From: Syntrophomonas zehnderi OL-4
Lineage (GTDB): Bacteria > Bacillota > Syntrophomonadia > Syntrophomonadales > Syntrophomonadaceae
Direction: 5' to 3'
DNA length: 33,361 nucleotides
Assembly: GCF_000983115.1 (NCBI RefSeq)
Contig: NZ_CGIH01000053.1
Span: 16,950 to 50,310 of the forward strand
The notes below the pieces were generated by a model. It was given only the letters and a program-made list of their open reading frames with translations. It did no database searches and was not told the DNA's origin. The position numbers were made by a program, and so were the translations under genes. Shown one piece after another: positions 33,069 to 33,361 of the stretch. The stretch's first letter is position 1. Each line of letters opens with the position of its first letter.

Positions 33069-33361
33069 CGCCCCTCATAATGGTCGCTATTAAGGCTGCA
33101 CCCTGCGGGGACTACTGATGCTCCCTTACGGTCGCTATTAAAGTTGCACCCTGCGGGTACTACTGATATGAACTTCGTTCATAATTAAAGTTGCCCCCTG
33201 CGGGGACTACTGATGCTCCCTTACGGTCGCTATTAAGGCTGCCCCCTGCGGGGACTACTGATGCTCCCTTACGGTCGCTATTAAGGCTGCCCCCTGCGGG
33301 GACTACTGATGCTCCCTTACGGTCGCTATTAAGGCTGCCCCCTGCGGGGACTACTGATGCT
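33069..33361. repeat. 48-bp tandem repeat array (minisatellite), runs off the window
   Basis: Units begin at 33069, 33117, 33165, 33212, 33260, 33308 and 33356. Period 48 except for one 47-bp unit (33165-33211) whose first half is replaced by ATATGAACTTCGTTCATAAT. Last complete units are nearly identical: GATGCTCCCTTACGGTCG, then CTATTAAGGCTGCCCCCTG, then CGGGGACTACT. Each unit contains CCCC-TGC-GGGG. Two reading frames are open through the unit (plus: DAPLRSLLRLPPAGTT; minus: VVPAGGSLNSDRKGAS), but I see no start or ribosome site. No spacers, so not CRISPR. Confidence 0.85.

Noticed and set aside
33069-33361. CRISPR array
   Set aside because: Repeats are directly abutting 48-bp units with no unique spacers between them.

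Overview
The window looks like chromosome from an anaerobic, low-to-mid GC Firmicute of the Clostridia, most likely a syntrophic fatty-acid oxidiser of the Syntrophomonadaceae. This rests on gene content: a trimeric NADH-linked [FeFe] hydrogenase with its maturases, a tungstate uptake system (syntrophs use tungsten formate dehydrogenases), a crotonase-fold enzyme, a five-domain flavodiiron protein of a kind I recall from Syntrophomonas wolfei, Spo0A-box-like sites and Gram-positive Shine-Dalgarno sequences. The genus is an inference.

Layout. 1-348: 3'-truncated IS1182-like transposase and an inverted repeat that overlaps the minC stop codon. 347-2047 (minus): Min division-site operon in the order minD-minE-minC. 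2048-2889: no convincing protein gene; holds a candidate small RNA with a C-rich loop, Spo0A-box-like heptamers and hairpins ahead of a class A penicillin-binding protein (2890-4890). 4925-8888: radical SAM protein, tiny membrane protein (minus), subtilisin-like protease, PPDK regulatory protein, GIY-YIG protein and a small unknown. 8958-9700: tRNA-Pro(CGG) followed by a decayed replication-protein-like gene, probably an old integration scar. 9708-14287: PurL-like protein with an unusual cysteine cluster, hotdog thioesterase, glycosyltransferase plus PIG-L deacetylase, crotonase. 14336-14690 (minus): an independent transcription unit with its own promoter and two terminators but no recognisable protein gene, a candidate structured RNA. 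14736-17274 (minus): tupABC with a structured 5' leader.

17665-24680 (minus) is the metabolic core: hydC-hydB-hydA, a TM1266-type regulator, hydG, a small unknown gene and hydE. hydF is not in the window. HydABC would oxidise NADH and release H2. The short HydA and HydB lack the extra iron-sulfur domains of ferredoxin-bifurcating enzymes, so a direct NADH-dependent enzyme is the simplest reading. 25174-30443 (plus): GapN-like aldehyde dehydrogenase, the flavodiiron fusion (NADH-driven O2/peroxide removal that would protect the hydrogenase) behind a palindromic operator candidate, and a TauE-type permease. 30525-32963: a membrane coiled-coil protein of unknown function and a rhomboid protease. 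The window ends inside a 48-bp tandem repeat array.

Most interesting leads: HydG with Asp in place of a C-terminal cluster cysteine, the unknown gene inside the maturase operon, the orphan RNA near 14.5 kb, the paired Spo0A-like boxes before hydC, the Cys-cluster PurL-like protein, and the C-rich-loop small RNA near 2.3 kb.
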